Assembly (NCBI GenBank): GCA_910578145.1
Contig: CAJTPJ010000026.1
Coordinates: forward strand, 1 to 8,101
Source: an uncultured Christensenella sp.
Lineage (GTDB): Bacteria > Bacillota > Clostridia > Christensenellales > Borkfalkiaceae
Direction of reading: 5' to 3'
DNA: 8,101 nt
The notes under the pieces are model-generated. The model saw nothing but the letters and a program-made list of their open reading frames with translations. It was not told the origin of the DNA and made no database searches. The first letter of the stretch is position 1. The number at the start of each line of letters is the position of its first letter. Of this stretch, positions 1-6,546 are shown piece after piece. The position numbers and the translations under genes were made by a program.

Positions 1-11
1 GCTTTCAAAGC

Positions 12-23
12 GCGGCGCGCCGC
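12..23. repeat. 12-bp perfect palindrome just after the capsid gene
   Basis: GCGGCGCGCCGC is a perfect self-complementary 12-mer, seven bases past the capsid stop codon in the direction of transcription. It has no loop bases and no T-tract follows within the visible sequence, so it does not look like a standard rho-independent terminator. It could be part of a larger hairpin or simply GC-rich intergenic sequence. No function is assigned. Confidence 0.4.
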
Positions 24-29
24 CGTAAT

Positions 30-1187
30 TTAAATAATATTAAATAACATCGCCTGTCCGCAGGGCTTTTTGCAAATAAGCTCCGCGTACTTTACCAGCG
101 TTGCCGAATACGCGGCTTTGCCGGGAACCTGTTTCAAAATTTTTCCGCTTTCGTCCTCAAGCCACTCCCAATCACAAAGTTGGTTTAAGCAAAAATCTTC
201 GGTGTTGACGAAAAGTATTCTGTCGTCGGGGCAAAACTTATCAGCGTAAACGGGCACGTCGTTTACCGTAATAACGCCGTTGCCCGTATGCAAATCCGTA
301 GTGTTTACTATACGGCGGTTGTTTGCGATAAGCGCGGCAATAGCCCTTCTCGTTTTGTACGAGCAAAGAATCATATTTATCTTGCTGTTGTAGTGTTCTT
401 CCATATAATCAAGCACTTCTATAAGTTTTTCCTCGTCAAGCTGCTTTTCCGCGTCCAACGTATAGGGCTTGAAATAGGGCTCGTCCGCCTTTTTGTGCCC
501 GTAAAGCGTCTCGCCGCCGAAAATAGCGCCCAACCCCGTAAGCTCGTTGTCCACCGAACCGTGGGGGTATAAATAGGTGTTGGAAATAACTTCCTCCACT
601 TCCCTGTTGAAAGTTATGGTGTTTCCCGCAACGTCCACGTCGGTTATATACAGCCCGAAAGTATCGTTGAATACGCCGTTTGAATAGCCCGCAACGTCCA
701 CGTACATTCCCACGAAATAAGGTTTAGCCGAATCCACGTTGTAAACCGCGCCGTTTTTTTTGCTTTTGATACGGCAGAGCTTGCCAGAACCGTCGCCAAA
801 CAGCATACGCTGGAAATTCTGTTTTGCACTTGCGATAAGCCCGTCCATTTCGGCGTTTACAAGGTTTACGAACGCGCCCGAAGAATCGCGCGAGGCTCTT
901 AAAGCCTTGTCGGTAATTTCTATAGTGCCGTAAAGGTTTTTAAGCGGCGCGGTGATATCGAGATAACGGTTTTTATACGCTTCGGGCAAATCGGCGTCCT
1001 CTGCACCGGCAATTATATTGCCGCAGTTTCCGCGGATAACCGCCAATTTCACGTCTTTGCCGTATACGTTGTTAGCGCTTTTTTCCACCGCCGAAAAAAA
1101 AGGCGAAATATTGTCGTTTAACTGCGCCGTCACAGCGTCGAGATAATAATCCTTTAAAGCCTTGTCTGCATTTTGAATGGTAATCAC
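30..1187 (-). CDS. phage major capsid protein (HK97-fold type)
   Basis: Likely forms the icosahedral head shell. The start is GTG, six bases after an AAAGGAG ribosome binding site, giving 385 residues. The layout fits an HK97-fold coat protein: a helical N-terminal arm (about 1-40), an extended segment resembling an E-loop (about 55-95, ending in GTIEITDKAL), a long spine-type helix (about 103-131, ending in MLFGDGSGKL), a beta-rich insertion (about 138-200) and an alpha/beta P/A-type domain (about 245-385). The length is typical for the class. It lies 20 bases after the scaffold-like gene, last in a terminase-portal-scaffold-capsid order, which is the strongest support for the call. There is no prohead protease gene beside it and no obvious cleaved delta domain. 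It has eight cysteines, five of them after residue 318, which is rather many for a capsid protein. The exact capsid subfamily is not resolved by eye. Confidence 0.85.
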   Translation of the reverse strand: MITIQNADKALKDYYLDAVTAQLNDNISPFFSAVEKSANNVYGKDVKLAVIRGNCGNIIAGAEDADLPEAYKNRYLDITAPLKNLYGTIEITDKALRASRDSSGAFVNLVNAEMDGLIASAKQNFQRMLFGDGSGKLCRIKSKKNGAVYNVDSAKPYFVGMYVDVAGYSNGVFNDTFGLYITDVDVAGNTITFNREVEEVISNTYLYPHGSVDNELTGLGAIFGGETLYGHKKADEPYFKPYTLDAEKQLDEEKLIEVLDYMEEHYNSKINMILCSYKTRRAIAALIANNRRIVNTTDLHTGNGVITVNDVPVYADKFCPDDRILFVNTEDFCLNQLCDWEWLEDESGKILKQVPGKAAYSATLVKYAELICKKPCGQAMLFNII

Positions 1188-1207
1188 TAAATACTCCTTT
1201 AAATAAA

Positions 1208-1642
1208 TTAAAATTTCAAAAATTGCCTTGCAAGCGCGCCCGCCTCTTTTACAGATTTGGGCGCGTTTTTAGGCGCGGCGGAACCAAGCCCGCCGGATAT
1301 TAGCGGCACGGATTTATTGGCGGAAACGGTTTTAAGATATTCCTCTATAACCGCGCGTTTTACTCCCTCGTCCGAGAGCGCCGCCTTTAAAAGCTCTTCG
1401 CCGCTTATTATACTTTCGCGGGAGGGCGCGCCCGCTTCGGGCATATTTTGCGCCTTGTTCCCGCTTTCAAGCTCTTTCAACCTTTGACTGCGTCGGGTGA
1501 ATTCGGCTTCAAGCGCTTGATAGGCGTTTAAAAGGGCGTCCACGCTTTGAAATTTACCAAGTCCCGCCGCGGCAACTCTATTCTCCGCCTCTGCGGCATT
1601 TTCCGCCGTCACTTCGTTTTCAATACCGTTTACGTTATCCAT
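1208..1642 (-). CDS. putative capsid scaffolding protein
   Basis: A 144-residue acidic, Ala/Glu-rich protein with ATG start and a good GGAGG site six to seven bases upstream. The start overlaps the last codons of the portal gene by eight bases, so translation is probably coupled. Residues about 30-62 (FQSVDALLNAYQALEAEFTR and on to LKELES) form a predicted coiled-coil helix typical of small scaffold or head-assembly proteins of Firmicutes phages. A Pro/Gly-rich low-complexity linker follows, and then a short basic, aromatic tail ending in ARQFLKF that could bind coat subunits. Scaffold proteins transiently nucleate procapsid assembly and leave before DNA packaging. The call rests on size, composition, helix pattern and its place between portal and capsid. 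Sequence alone gives no catalytic motif, and a decoration protein is the main alternative. Confidence 0.7.
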   Translation of the reverse strand: MDNVNGIENEVTAENAAEAENRVAAAGLGKFQSVDALLNAYQALEAEFTRRSQRLKELESGNKAQNMPEAGAPSRESIISGEELLKAALSDEGVKRAVIEEYLKTVSANKSVPLISGGLGSAAPKNAPKSVKEAGALARQFLKF

Positions 1643-3482
1643 TTTCCGCCTCCGAAAGTTTTTTGTTTAATTTCTTTTTATGCTGTTCGATATGTGCGCA
1701 AATGCGCTTTTCCGCATCTTTGCCGCAATTTTCCGACAATAGATACGCCGTGTGCTCGGTTATATGCACCGCGTGGTCGTCGTAATCTTTTACCTCGGCA
1801 GAAGTTTTAAGCATAGCCGAATTTTCCTCCGCCGCGCGGTCGCGGTTAAGCTGTTCAAGGTCGCGTTCGCCCGTAAGCGAAGCGTAACCCAACAACGCAA
1901 GCACTTTGTTTTTTACGGAAACCGACGTTTTGCCGTCCGCGTCCGTCAAAAGCCCTTTATCTAAAATTTCATATATAACCGTGCGCTTTTGCGCGGTGGT
2001 CATATTTATATCGCTGTCTGCTTCAAGCACTACTTCGTCCGAAGAAACGTCGCTTCCCTTAAAACTTACAACGGTTAAAATGTCCCCCCTACCCGCATAT
2101 TTCATAAGCCGCACGTTAGTTGCAAACTGCCGGTAAAGCCGTAATATATGCCGTCCAATCTGTTTTAAAGCCCTTTTAACCTCGCCGTAAGTCAGGCTTA
2201 ACCGCTGGTCGTCCTGCTCGATTATAAGCTGCAAACCGGTAGCCGAAGTAACGCCCGCAAAACTGTCTGCATTATCGGTAATTTCACCCGTGCCCGAAAC
2301 GCGCGTAAACTCGTTTAAAAGGTTTTCCTCCTCTTTGCCGAACTCGGCGGGCACGCTGCCTAAGGTAAGCATTTCCGGCGGCTGGCTACCCTGCCTGTAA
2401 ACTATTACTTTGCCGGGCATAAGTCCGTCCTCGGCAAACTCTTCAACGTCCACCGAGCCGTCCTCCACCGCCACGGTACCCATAGCAATCCTGTTTAAAA
2501 ACTCGTGCTTTCTGTTTTTAACCGCGTTATACGCGCGCTGCAAAGGCACCAGCCTGTCCACTACGCTCGCCCCGAAAAAGCTGCCCGCAACGGACATAGA
2601 AACCTGCTTAACGAAGGGATATCCGCGCGTGCCGTTTATGCCGTTTATATACGGTAACGTTCCGTCGTACAAAAGTTTGCCGCCCGCAACCACGGTAAGC
2701 CTGCCGTCAGGTTGCTCCGCCGTAGGCTTTTCATACCTTTCTATAACCAGCTCGTAACCGCGCTCAACCCCCTTTAAATCAAGCATATTCCCGCCCGAAT
2801 TGCTTTTTACCGAGGGAGTAAACCCAAACTCTTCCGCGTCCTTTCCCGCAAGCTCCACGCCGTACGCCGCCAAAATTTCGCGGCAGGGCACCGCCCTTGC
2901 GTGTATTACGCTGGGCTGTTCCCCAATATCGGAAACGGACAGCGAATACGGATAAATTTCAAAAGGCGAAACGGCTATTATATCCACGTCCCCCTCGCAA
3001 ATTTTTTTACCGTCGGAATTAGCGCCTACCACGTTTCCCTTTTCGCCGTTCCAAATAATTTTGTAAAACGCCGTGCCGCAAATTTCAGACCAAACTGCGG
3101 CGGAGTTCATCACGCCGTCCACGTCGCAATCCTCGCACGCAGCGGCAAGAATTGCAGAAGAAACCTGCGCCGACTTCCTGTCGTCGTCCTCGTCCGAAGC
3201 CGCGCAAACTTTAAGCGCGGGGCGTATGCGCGAAAGTTTTGAAAGGCGCGTATCCACTATTGGCGCAATATGGTTAAACACCCGCCTGTCCTGCCAATAA
3301 AAAGTTTTGCTTTCTTCGTAAAGCTCGCCCTTTGCGTCCACGTCGCAATATTGTTCGCCCGCCACGAAATTAACGTTTAATTGCCAGCGGCGTTCAAGAT
3401 ATTTACGCTCTTGCTGTCTTCTTAAAAAATCCCTTAAAACCTCGTCCGCCAAAGCTTCTTCGGGCGTTAAATTTTTTTCCAC
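1635..3482 (-). CDS. phage portal protein (P22-like)
   Basis: Likely forms the dodecameric ring at one capsid vertex through which DNA is pumped. I prefer the GTG at 3482, ten bases after an AAGGAG site (615 residues). A GTG further upstream at 3503 is also open but has no ribosome binding site before it and lies inside the preceding gene. Residue numbers here are from the 3482 start. The N-terminal helix with LERRWQLNVNFVAGEQY (about 29-45) and the segment CGTAFYKIIWN (about 135-145) match the P22-like portal group. So do the long central helix region LVPLQRAYNAVKNRKHEFLN (about 311-330) and the SGTGEITD...SATGLQLIIEQDDQRLS stretch (about 396-429). The C-terminus has a histidine-containing helix, YDDHAVHITEHTAYL, and a Lys-rich coiled tail. 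The gene follows the small terminase-like ORF by seven bases and overlaps the scaffold-like start. Full length, with no frameshift seen. Confidence 0.85.
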   Translation of the reverse strand: MEKNLTPEEALADEVLRDFLRRQQERKYLERRWQLNVNFVAGEQYCDVDAKGELYEESKTFYWQDRRVFNHIAPIVDTRLSKLSRIRPALKVCAASDEDDDRKSAQVSSAILAAACEDCDVDGVMNSAAVWSEICGTAFYKIIWNGEKGNVVGANSDGKKICEGDVDIIAVSPFEIYPYSLSVSDIGEQPSVIHARAVPCREILAAYGVELAGKDAEEFGFTPSVKSNSGGNMLDLKGVERGYELVIERYEKPTAEQPDGRLTVVAGGKLLYDGTLPYINGINGTRGYPFVKQVSMSVAGSFFGASVVDRLVPLQRAYNAVKNRKHEFLNRIAMGTVAVEDGSVDVEEFAEDGLMPGKVIVYRQGSQPPEMLTLGSVPAEFGKEEENLLNEFTRVSGTGEITDNADSFAGVTSATGLQLIIEQDDQRLSLTYGEVKRALKQIGRHILRLYRQFATNVRLMKYAGRGDILTVVSFKGSDVSSDEVVLEADSDINMTTAQKRTVIYEILDKGLLTDADGKTSVSVKNKVLALLGYASLTGERDLEQLNRDRAAEENSAMLKTSAEVKDYDDHAVHITEHTAYLLSENCGKDAEKRICAHIEQHKKKLNKKLSEAENG

Positions 3483-3489
3483 AGTTAAC

Positions 3490-3747
3490 TTACTCCTTTT
3501 CACCGTTCAATAATTTAATTAAATTCCGTTTTTCCTCTTCCAACTCCTCGTCGGTAGGCTCGCCGCGCTCTTCAAGCAAAAGTTTTACAGCCTTAATATC
3601 GGGCGGAATATCCCGTTTAGTTACCTTTCGCTTTACAAGCCGCAACTCCCCGTCGCCGTCCGCCGCAAACTCTTCCACCGTTTCGTTTGCGGAAAGCCCC
3701 GTAGCGCACCTTAAAAGCGCGCTTTTAACCTTGTCGTCCTCTAAAAT
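3490..3747 (-). CDS. terminase small-subunit-like protein, ATT start
   Basis: A short protein resembling the C-terminal part of phage terminase small subunits. Read from ATT at 3747 it is 85 residues. The helix KVKSALLRCATGLSANETVEEF (about 6-27, shown in part by ALLRCATGLSANETV) leads into charged LVKRKVTKRDIPPDIKAVKL (about 37-56), then an acidic helical tail. The KVT...PPD...A/K pattern before a helix is a signature I associate with small terminase-type proteins. The usual N-terminal helix-turn-helix that would bind pac or cos DNA is absent. The start was chosen because a perfect AGGAGGT lies seven bases upstream of ATT and no ATG, GTG or TTG is correctly spaced. The next in-frame start, GTG at 3678 (62 residues), has no ribosome binding site and would remove the first helix. 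Upstream the frame stays open to the terminase stop codon. It ends seven bases before the preferred portal start. Confidence 0.65.
   Translation of the reverse strand: MLEDDKVKSALLRCATGLSANETVEEFAADGDGELRLVKRKVTKRDIPPDIKAVKLLLEERGEPTDEELEEEKRNLIKLLNGEKE
3493..3498 (-). promoter_or_regulatory. ribosome binding site for portal gene
   Basis: AAGGAG on the minus strand, inside the last codons of the small terminase-like gene. It is ten bases before GTG at 3482. It lies downstream of the alternative GTG at 3503, so it can only serve the shorter portal start. Confidence 0.6.
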
Positions 3748-3753
3748 ACTGCT

Positions 3754-3760
3754 ACCTCCT
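3754..3760 (-). promoter_or_regulatory. Shine-Dalgarno site that fixes an ATT start
   Basis: On the minus strand this reads AGGAGGT, a full match to the anti-SD sequence and the strongest ribosome binding site in the window. Seven bases separate AGGAGG from ATT at 3747-3745. No ATG, GTG or TTG lies within the usual 4-12 base spacing in any frame, so it points to a non-canonical start. Confidence 0.7.
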
Positions 3761-3780
3761 CTTCCCCCTGAACTTCTAAC

Positions 3781-5226
3781 TTATCTTCGGGTATTCCCTC
3801 TCCTGTTAAGACGGCGTATCCTGCGCATCTTATCCGCCTGCACGGGCGAAAGCTCCGCCTGTTCTTTTATCGCGGGCCGCGGTCGGGTCATAATAAAATA
3901 CCTAAGCTCGTCCATACAGTGGTCGTCACGCTTTACGGGCGTATCCCCGCCCGCCCAAAAATATCCTTTAAACTCGGCAATCATATTAACGCAGTTTGAA
4001 AAAATATAAATATCCGGCTCGCCGTTGCCCCTTTTCAAAAACTCTTTCACCCGCGCAATGCCCGTAAACACGTCTTTGTTTACGTTAGTATTTACGAGAA
4101 TGCCTTTCTCCCCAAACAGCTCGGCAACAGACTTTGGGCACGCCAAAGTGCGCTGGTTTGCCGCGCTGTCTATAAGCGCGTATATCCTGCCCTTAGCGTC
4201 CGTTTTCCAGCCCAATTTGCGGCTGGTTTCCCTTATAGCCGCCGCGTGAAAATCCAAATCCCTGCCCGCCGCATAGTGTTCGGCAACCACGTAAATGTTC
4301 CCGTCCCAATCCACGCAGTACCAATGCGCGGCAAGCGGATTATTAAGCCCGGGGTCTATTGAAATTATCTCCTGCCACTCTTTCGGCACGGAAAACGGCT
4401 CGATAACGTGCACGCTTTCGTCAAATTCGGGATAAACCAGCCCCGCGCCCTCGGAAAACTTGCCGTACTTCCTTGCGTCCAACGCCGAACTTTCAAGCGC
4501 CGTTTCCAACAGCTTAATTTCCTTTTTGCAAAGGTAAGGGTTATCCGCCCAATCCATAAACTCGTGCCATATTTCGGGGTTTTTGCGTATATTGAGGTAT
4601 ATCTCGTTATAAATGAAAGTTTTACCTTTAAGCGGGGTCATAGTGCCGAAAACGTCGCCGCGCCTATCCATAACTCGCATAACGCATTCCTCGTAAATAT
4701 CCCGCGGCGGCTCCTCGTCAAACCACACGAAATCCAGCGAACTGCCCTGAAACTTTTCCCTGCCCTGGTCGCAACTTTTAAAGCCCAAAGTGGAAACCCC
4801 GCCGAAAACGTTTTTAATTTTTATTTGGTCGATAACCCCGCTTGCAGGGCTGTCCTTTCTTCCCGAAAGCATCGTAATGTCCGCAATCCAGCTTTTGGGC
4901 AGATAGCTTAAAATTTTGGCTTGCGCCACGTCGCGCTGAACCTGCTGGGATAATGAAACCGCCCAACCGAAAACGTCCTTTCTGTTTTTCCGGTACGGGT
5001 GAACACCCCTTAAAATCCACAGACATTCCACAGCCCCGCATTCGGTTTTCCCCGAACGGTTGCCGCCGAAAACCCAACGGTTGCGCTTTTTGCATTTATG
5101 GAAAGCAAGCTGCTTTTTGTGCTTTTTTTTGCCCTTGTTGTACAAATCTATTTTGTTTGCCGCGCGCCGTTTTTTCAGTTCGGCGTCTATTTCCGCAATG
5201 CGTTTTAAAATATCTTCCCTTTGCAT
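3781..5226 (-). CDS. terL: phage terminase large subunit (ATPase and nuclease)
   Basis: The packaging motor that cuts concatemeric phage DNA and pumps it through the portal using ATP. It has 481 residues and ATG start with a modest AAGG four bases upstream. The N-terminal ATPase shows Walker A GGNRSGKT (54-61), Walker B LDFVWFDEEP (164-173, with D170 and E171) and a coupling-type motif TMTPLKG (195-201). The C-terminal RNase H-like nuclease shows the expected acidic residues: D291 in SIDPGLNNP, D353 in ALIDSAANQ and D434/D435/D439 in DDHCMDELRY. All catalytic groups are present and the length is normal, so the enzyme looks intact. The N-terminus (1-50) is a Lys-rich helix. It is the first gene of the minus-strand head operon and is divergent from a host-like gene only 63 bases away. 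Family resemblance is to the P22 gp2 / Terminase_6 group, judged by eye. Confidence 0.95.
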   Translation of the reverse strand: MQREDILKRIAEIDAELKKRRAANKIDLYNKGKKKHKKQLAFHKCKKRNRWVFGGNRSGKTECGAVECLWILRGVHPYRKNRKDVFGWAVSLSQQVQRDVAQAKILSYLPKSWIADITMLSGRKDSPASGVIDQIKIKNVFGGVSTLGFKSCDQGREKFQGSSLDFVWFDEEPPRDIYEECVMRVMDRRGDVFGTMTPLKGKTFIYNEIYLNIRKNPEIWHEFMDWADNPYLCKKEIKLLETALESSALDARKYGKFSEGAGLVYPEFDESVHVIEPFSVPKEWQEIISIDPGLNNPLAAHWYCVDWDGNIYVVAEHYAAGRDLDFHAAAIRETSRKLGWKTDAKGRIYALIDSAANQRTLACPKSVAELFGEKGILVNTNVNKDVFTGIARVKEFLKRGNGEPDIYIFSNCVNMIAEFKGYFWAGGDTPVKRDDHCMDELRYFIMTRPRPAIKEQAELSPVQADKMRRIRRLNRRGNTRR

Positions 5227-5270
5227 AAGACCTTTTTCGACCTATTTCCGCCTTTTTTTTGCCCATAATT

Positions 5271-5276
5271 ATTATA
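5271..5276 (-). promoter_or_regulatory. possible -10 box for the phage head operon
   Basis: A perfect TATAAT on the minus strand, about 45 bases before the terminase start. No convincing -35 hexamer sits 16-18 bases upstream of it, so the promoter is weakly supported. It overlaps a TATAAA on the opposite strand, which would make the two divergent promoters share the same bases. Confidence 0.35.
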
Positions 5277-5278
5277 AA
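5273..5278 (+). promoter_or_regulatory. possible -10 box giving a near-leaderless mRNA
   Basis: TATAAA ends eleven bases before the ATG at 5290, so transcription would begin about 4-6 bases before the start codon. No good -35 match is found at the expected spacing and there is no clear Shine-Dalgarno sequence between the box and the ATG. Confidence 0.35.
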
Positions 5279-5289
5279 ATTAAGAAAGT

Positions 5290-5964
5290 ATGAAAGTTTT
5301 TAAGGCGGCGTTTTCGCTGGCACTGATAACCTTAATATTTTTATCCGCGGGTGCCGTCTTCCCCGCGGGTTTAAGCGCGTCCGCAGAACCTTCCACGCGC
5401 TACGCCTACGTAGATAAGGGAGCTAAGGCGTATTTTTGCAGCGAAAAAAACGAGGACTCCGCGCTGTTTGCCATACCCGAAACTTACTGCGTGCAAATAA
5501 TTTCCGAAGACGGTAATTGGTACTACGTCAAGTACGCCGAAGACAACGGCGTTTACCGCGCTATTTACGGTTACTGCCTGAAATCCGAGCTTGTTTCCAC
5601 GCCCGTGCCGCTGGAAAACGAATACCTGCATACGACTATAAAAATTACGTATAAAGCCGACTCGGGCAGTAATTTGTTTCCTCCGCTTGAAATTGAAATG
5701 ACGGCGGCGTATTACGGCGAATATACGCTGGGGAAAACGTCGCTTTCCTACGTTTATTGCGGCGACAAGTTCGGCTACGTGCCCGAACGGGTGGAAAATT
5801 ACCCTTTAAACGACTTGCCCAAACCCACGATTTCGGGCGACGTGGAAAAGCCCAAAAACGACAACGCACTTTTAATTACCGCAATAGTGATTACGGTTGC
5901 GGCGGCAACGGCGATAGCTATTTTATACTTTACCTCCGCCCGCAAAAAACCCGACCAAACCTAA
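5290..5964 (+). CDS. secreted SH3-like protein with C-terminal membrane anchor
   Basis: A 224-residue exported protein of unknown specific role. Residues 1-32 form a Sec signal peptide (basic start, long hydrophobic core, small residues ending GLSASA). The ectodomain (about 36-170) is beta-rich. Residues 36-100 look like a bacterial SH3 module: an AYVDKGAKAYFC strand, then VQIISEDGNWYYVKYA, then IYGYCLKSELV. A second half, about 135-167, ends in KFGYVPERV, a typical closing strand. A Pro/Lys linker leads to one membrane helix (about 192-215) and a short basic tail, ARKK. The protein should therefore face outward from a Gram-positive cell membrane, and SH3-like modules there often bind wall polymers or proteins, but no ligand can be read from sequence. 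It has no ribosome binding site and a -10-like box almost at the ATG. The layout matches the larger gene starting at 6553. Confidence 0.75.
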   Translation: MKVFKAAFSLALITLIFLSAGAVFPAGLSASAEPSTRYAYVDKGAKAYFCSEKNEDSALFAIPETYCVQIISEDGNWYYVKYAEDNGVYRAIYGYCLKSELVSTPVPLENEYLHTTIKITYKADSGSNLFPPLEIEMTAAYYGEYTLGKTSLSYVYCGDKFGYVPERVENYPLNDLPKPTISGDVEKPKNDNALLITAIVITVAAATAIAILYFTSARKKPDQT

Positions 5965-5989
5965 CCCCGCTCCCCCCCGCCCAAACAGC

Positions 5990-6379
5990 CTACAATAGGC
6001 AATAAAACTCCCCTACAAGCCGCACCGCTTCTTCGTATCTTTCCGTAAACCTTGCGTGCCGCGTAAACTTAACTACCGCCCTTTTAATCTCCCTGCGCCT
6101 GTCGTCGGGGAGTTTTTTAATTCCCGCCCTCGCCTTGCCGTAAAACTCAAGCGTGCGCCGCTCGCCCTCGCCAAACCCTTCCATTACCTTGTCAAGATAA
6201 TTCCACAGCCGCCCCAACTCGCTTTTTATTTCAATAATTTCAATAATCCTTTCAGCGTAAAATTCACCGCCCCGCACGAAGTCGCGGGTGTTGCAAGCGT
6301 TTTGCAAAATAAGATTATCCAAAGCACAGTTGAGTTCGTCCGCCGCGAAATAGAACCTTATTAACCGTTTGCTTTTCAT
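5990..6379 (-). CDS. small all-helical hypothetical protein
   Basis: I do not recognise this 129-residue protein. It starts at ATG with an AAGGAAG site about four to six bases upstream and ends in TAG, 25 bases from the convergent gene. It has no signal peptide or membrane segment and appears entirely helical: an aromatic N-terminal helix (RLIRFYFAADELNCALDNLI, 5-24), an amphipathic helix around YAERIIEIIEIKSELGRLWN (41-60), a turn at GFGEGE, and a basic C-terminal half (about 80-129) with REIKRAVVKFTRHARF. It ends abruptly in a hydrophobic FYCLL. The balanced charge pattern and regular heptads suggest a genuine folded cytosolic helical bundle, possibly a nucleic-acid or protein adaptor. The codon pattern resembles the neighbours. 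It is transcribed away from the gene at 6553, with a shared 173-bp control region. Alternatives include a phage-derived gene, but nothing ties it to the phage operon. Confidence 0.6.
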   Translation of the reverse strand: MKSKRLIRFYFAADELNCALDNLILQNACNTRDFVRGGEFYAERIIEIIEIKSELGRLWNYLDKVMEGFGEGERRTLEFYGKARAGIKKLPDDRRREIKRAVVKFTRHARFTERYEEAVRLVGEFYCLL

Positions 6380-6411
6380 TAAACTTCCTTTTTTATAAAA
6401 ACATTTGTTTT

Positions 6412-6421
6412 GTTTGCAAAC
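6412..6421. promoter_or_regulatory. operator-like palindrome near a minus-strand -10
   Basis: GTTTGCAAAC is a perfect 10-bp palindrome. It lies a few bases downstream of a minus-strand TATAAT (6429-6424), about where transcription of the helical gene would start. Position and symmetry suggest an operator, but the palindrome is short and could be chance in AT-rich DNA. Confidence 0.3.
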
Positions 6422-6423
6422 GT

Positions 6424-6429
6424 ATTATA
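6424..6429 (-). promoter_or_regulatory. possible -10 box for the helical gene
   Basis: A perfect TATAAT on the minus strand, 44 bases before the ATG at 6379. The -35 region at 16-18 bases is poor. A second option is TTGCAA (6419-6414), 16 bases before TATAAA (6397-6392). Which is used cannot be told from sequence. Confidence 0.4.
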
Positions 6430-6454
6430 AAACCGTAAATATGACAAAAAACGC

Positions 6455-6499
6455 ACTTTTAAAAAATTTTTTTAATTTTTTTTAAATTTTTCGTGTGAA
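6455..6499. other. A/T-tract region between divergent genes
   Basis: Runs of A and T tracts fill this stretch, with A5-6, T7, T8 and T5 blocks on the plus strand. It lies just upstream of the -35 of the plus-strand promoter at 6518. It could act as an UP-type element or as bent DNA serving the two divergent promoters. No gene is seen here. Confidence 0.35.
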
Positions 6500-6517
6500 T
6501 TTTGAAATTTAAAATTG

Positions 6518-6546
6518 TTGCAAGCGCCGCTACGGTATGTTATAAT
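6518..6546 (+). promoter_or_regulatory. sigma-A promoter with extended -10, leaderless start
   Basis: TTGCAA (6518-6523), a 17-base spacer, and TATAAT (6541-6546) preceded by TG one base away (6538-6539), which is an extended -10. Transcription should start about seven bases after the -10, which falls on or beside the GTG at 6553. The mRNA would then have no 5' leader, in keeping with the absence of a Shine-Dalgarno sequence. Confidence 0.65.

Noticed and set aside
745..765. A_AAA_AAC slippery heptamer in the capsid gene (minus strand), suggesting a -1 frameshift product
   Set aside because: The -1 frame ends after about eleven codons and no clear stimulatory stem was seen; likely just Lys-Lys-Asn codons.
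2410..3242. Plus-strand ORFs opposite the portal gene
   Set aside because: Antisense to a well-supported portal protein, with no family resemblance.
4408..4911. 167-codon plus-strand ORF opposite terL
   Set aside because: It lies wholly antisense to a gene with all terminase motifs and has no ribosome binding site or recognisable domain; a composition shadow.
5110..5135. A_AAA_AAG slippery site in terL with a long open -1 frame downstream
   Set aside because: The -1 frame meets TAA before reaching the long shadow ORF, so a shift would not express it.
5988..6000. GCCTA-CAA-TAGGC hairpin between convergent genes as a bidirectional terminator
   Set aside because: The stem is only five pairs and no T-run follows on either strand.
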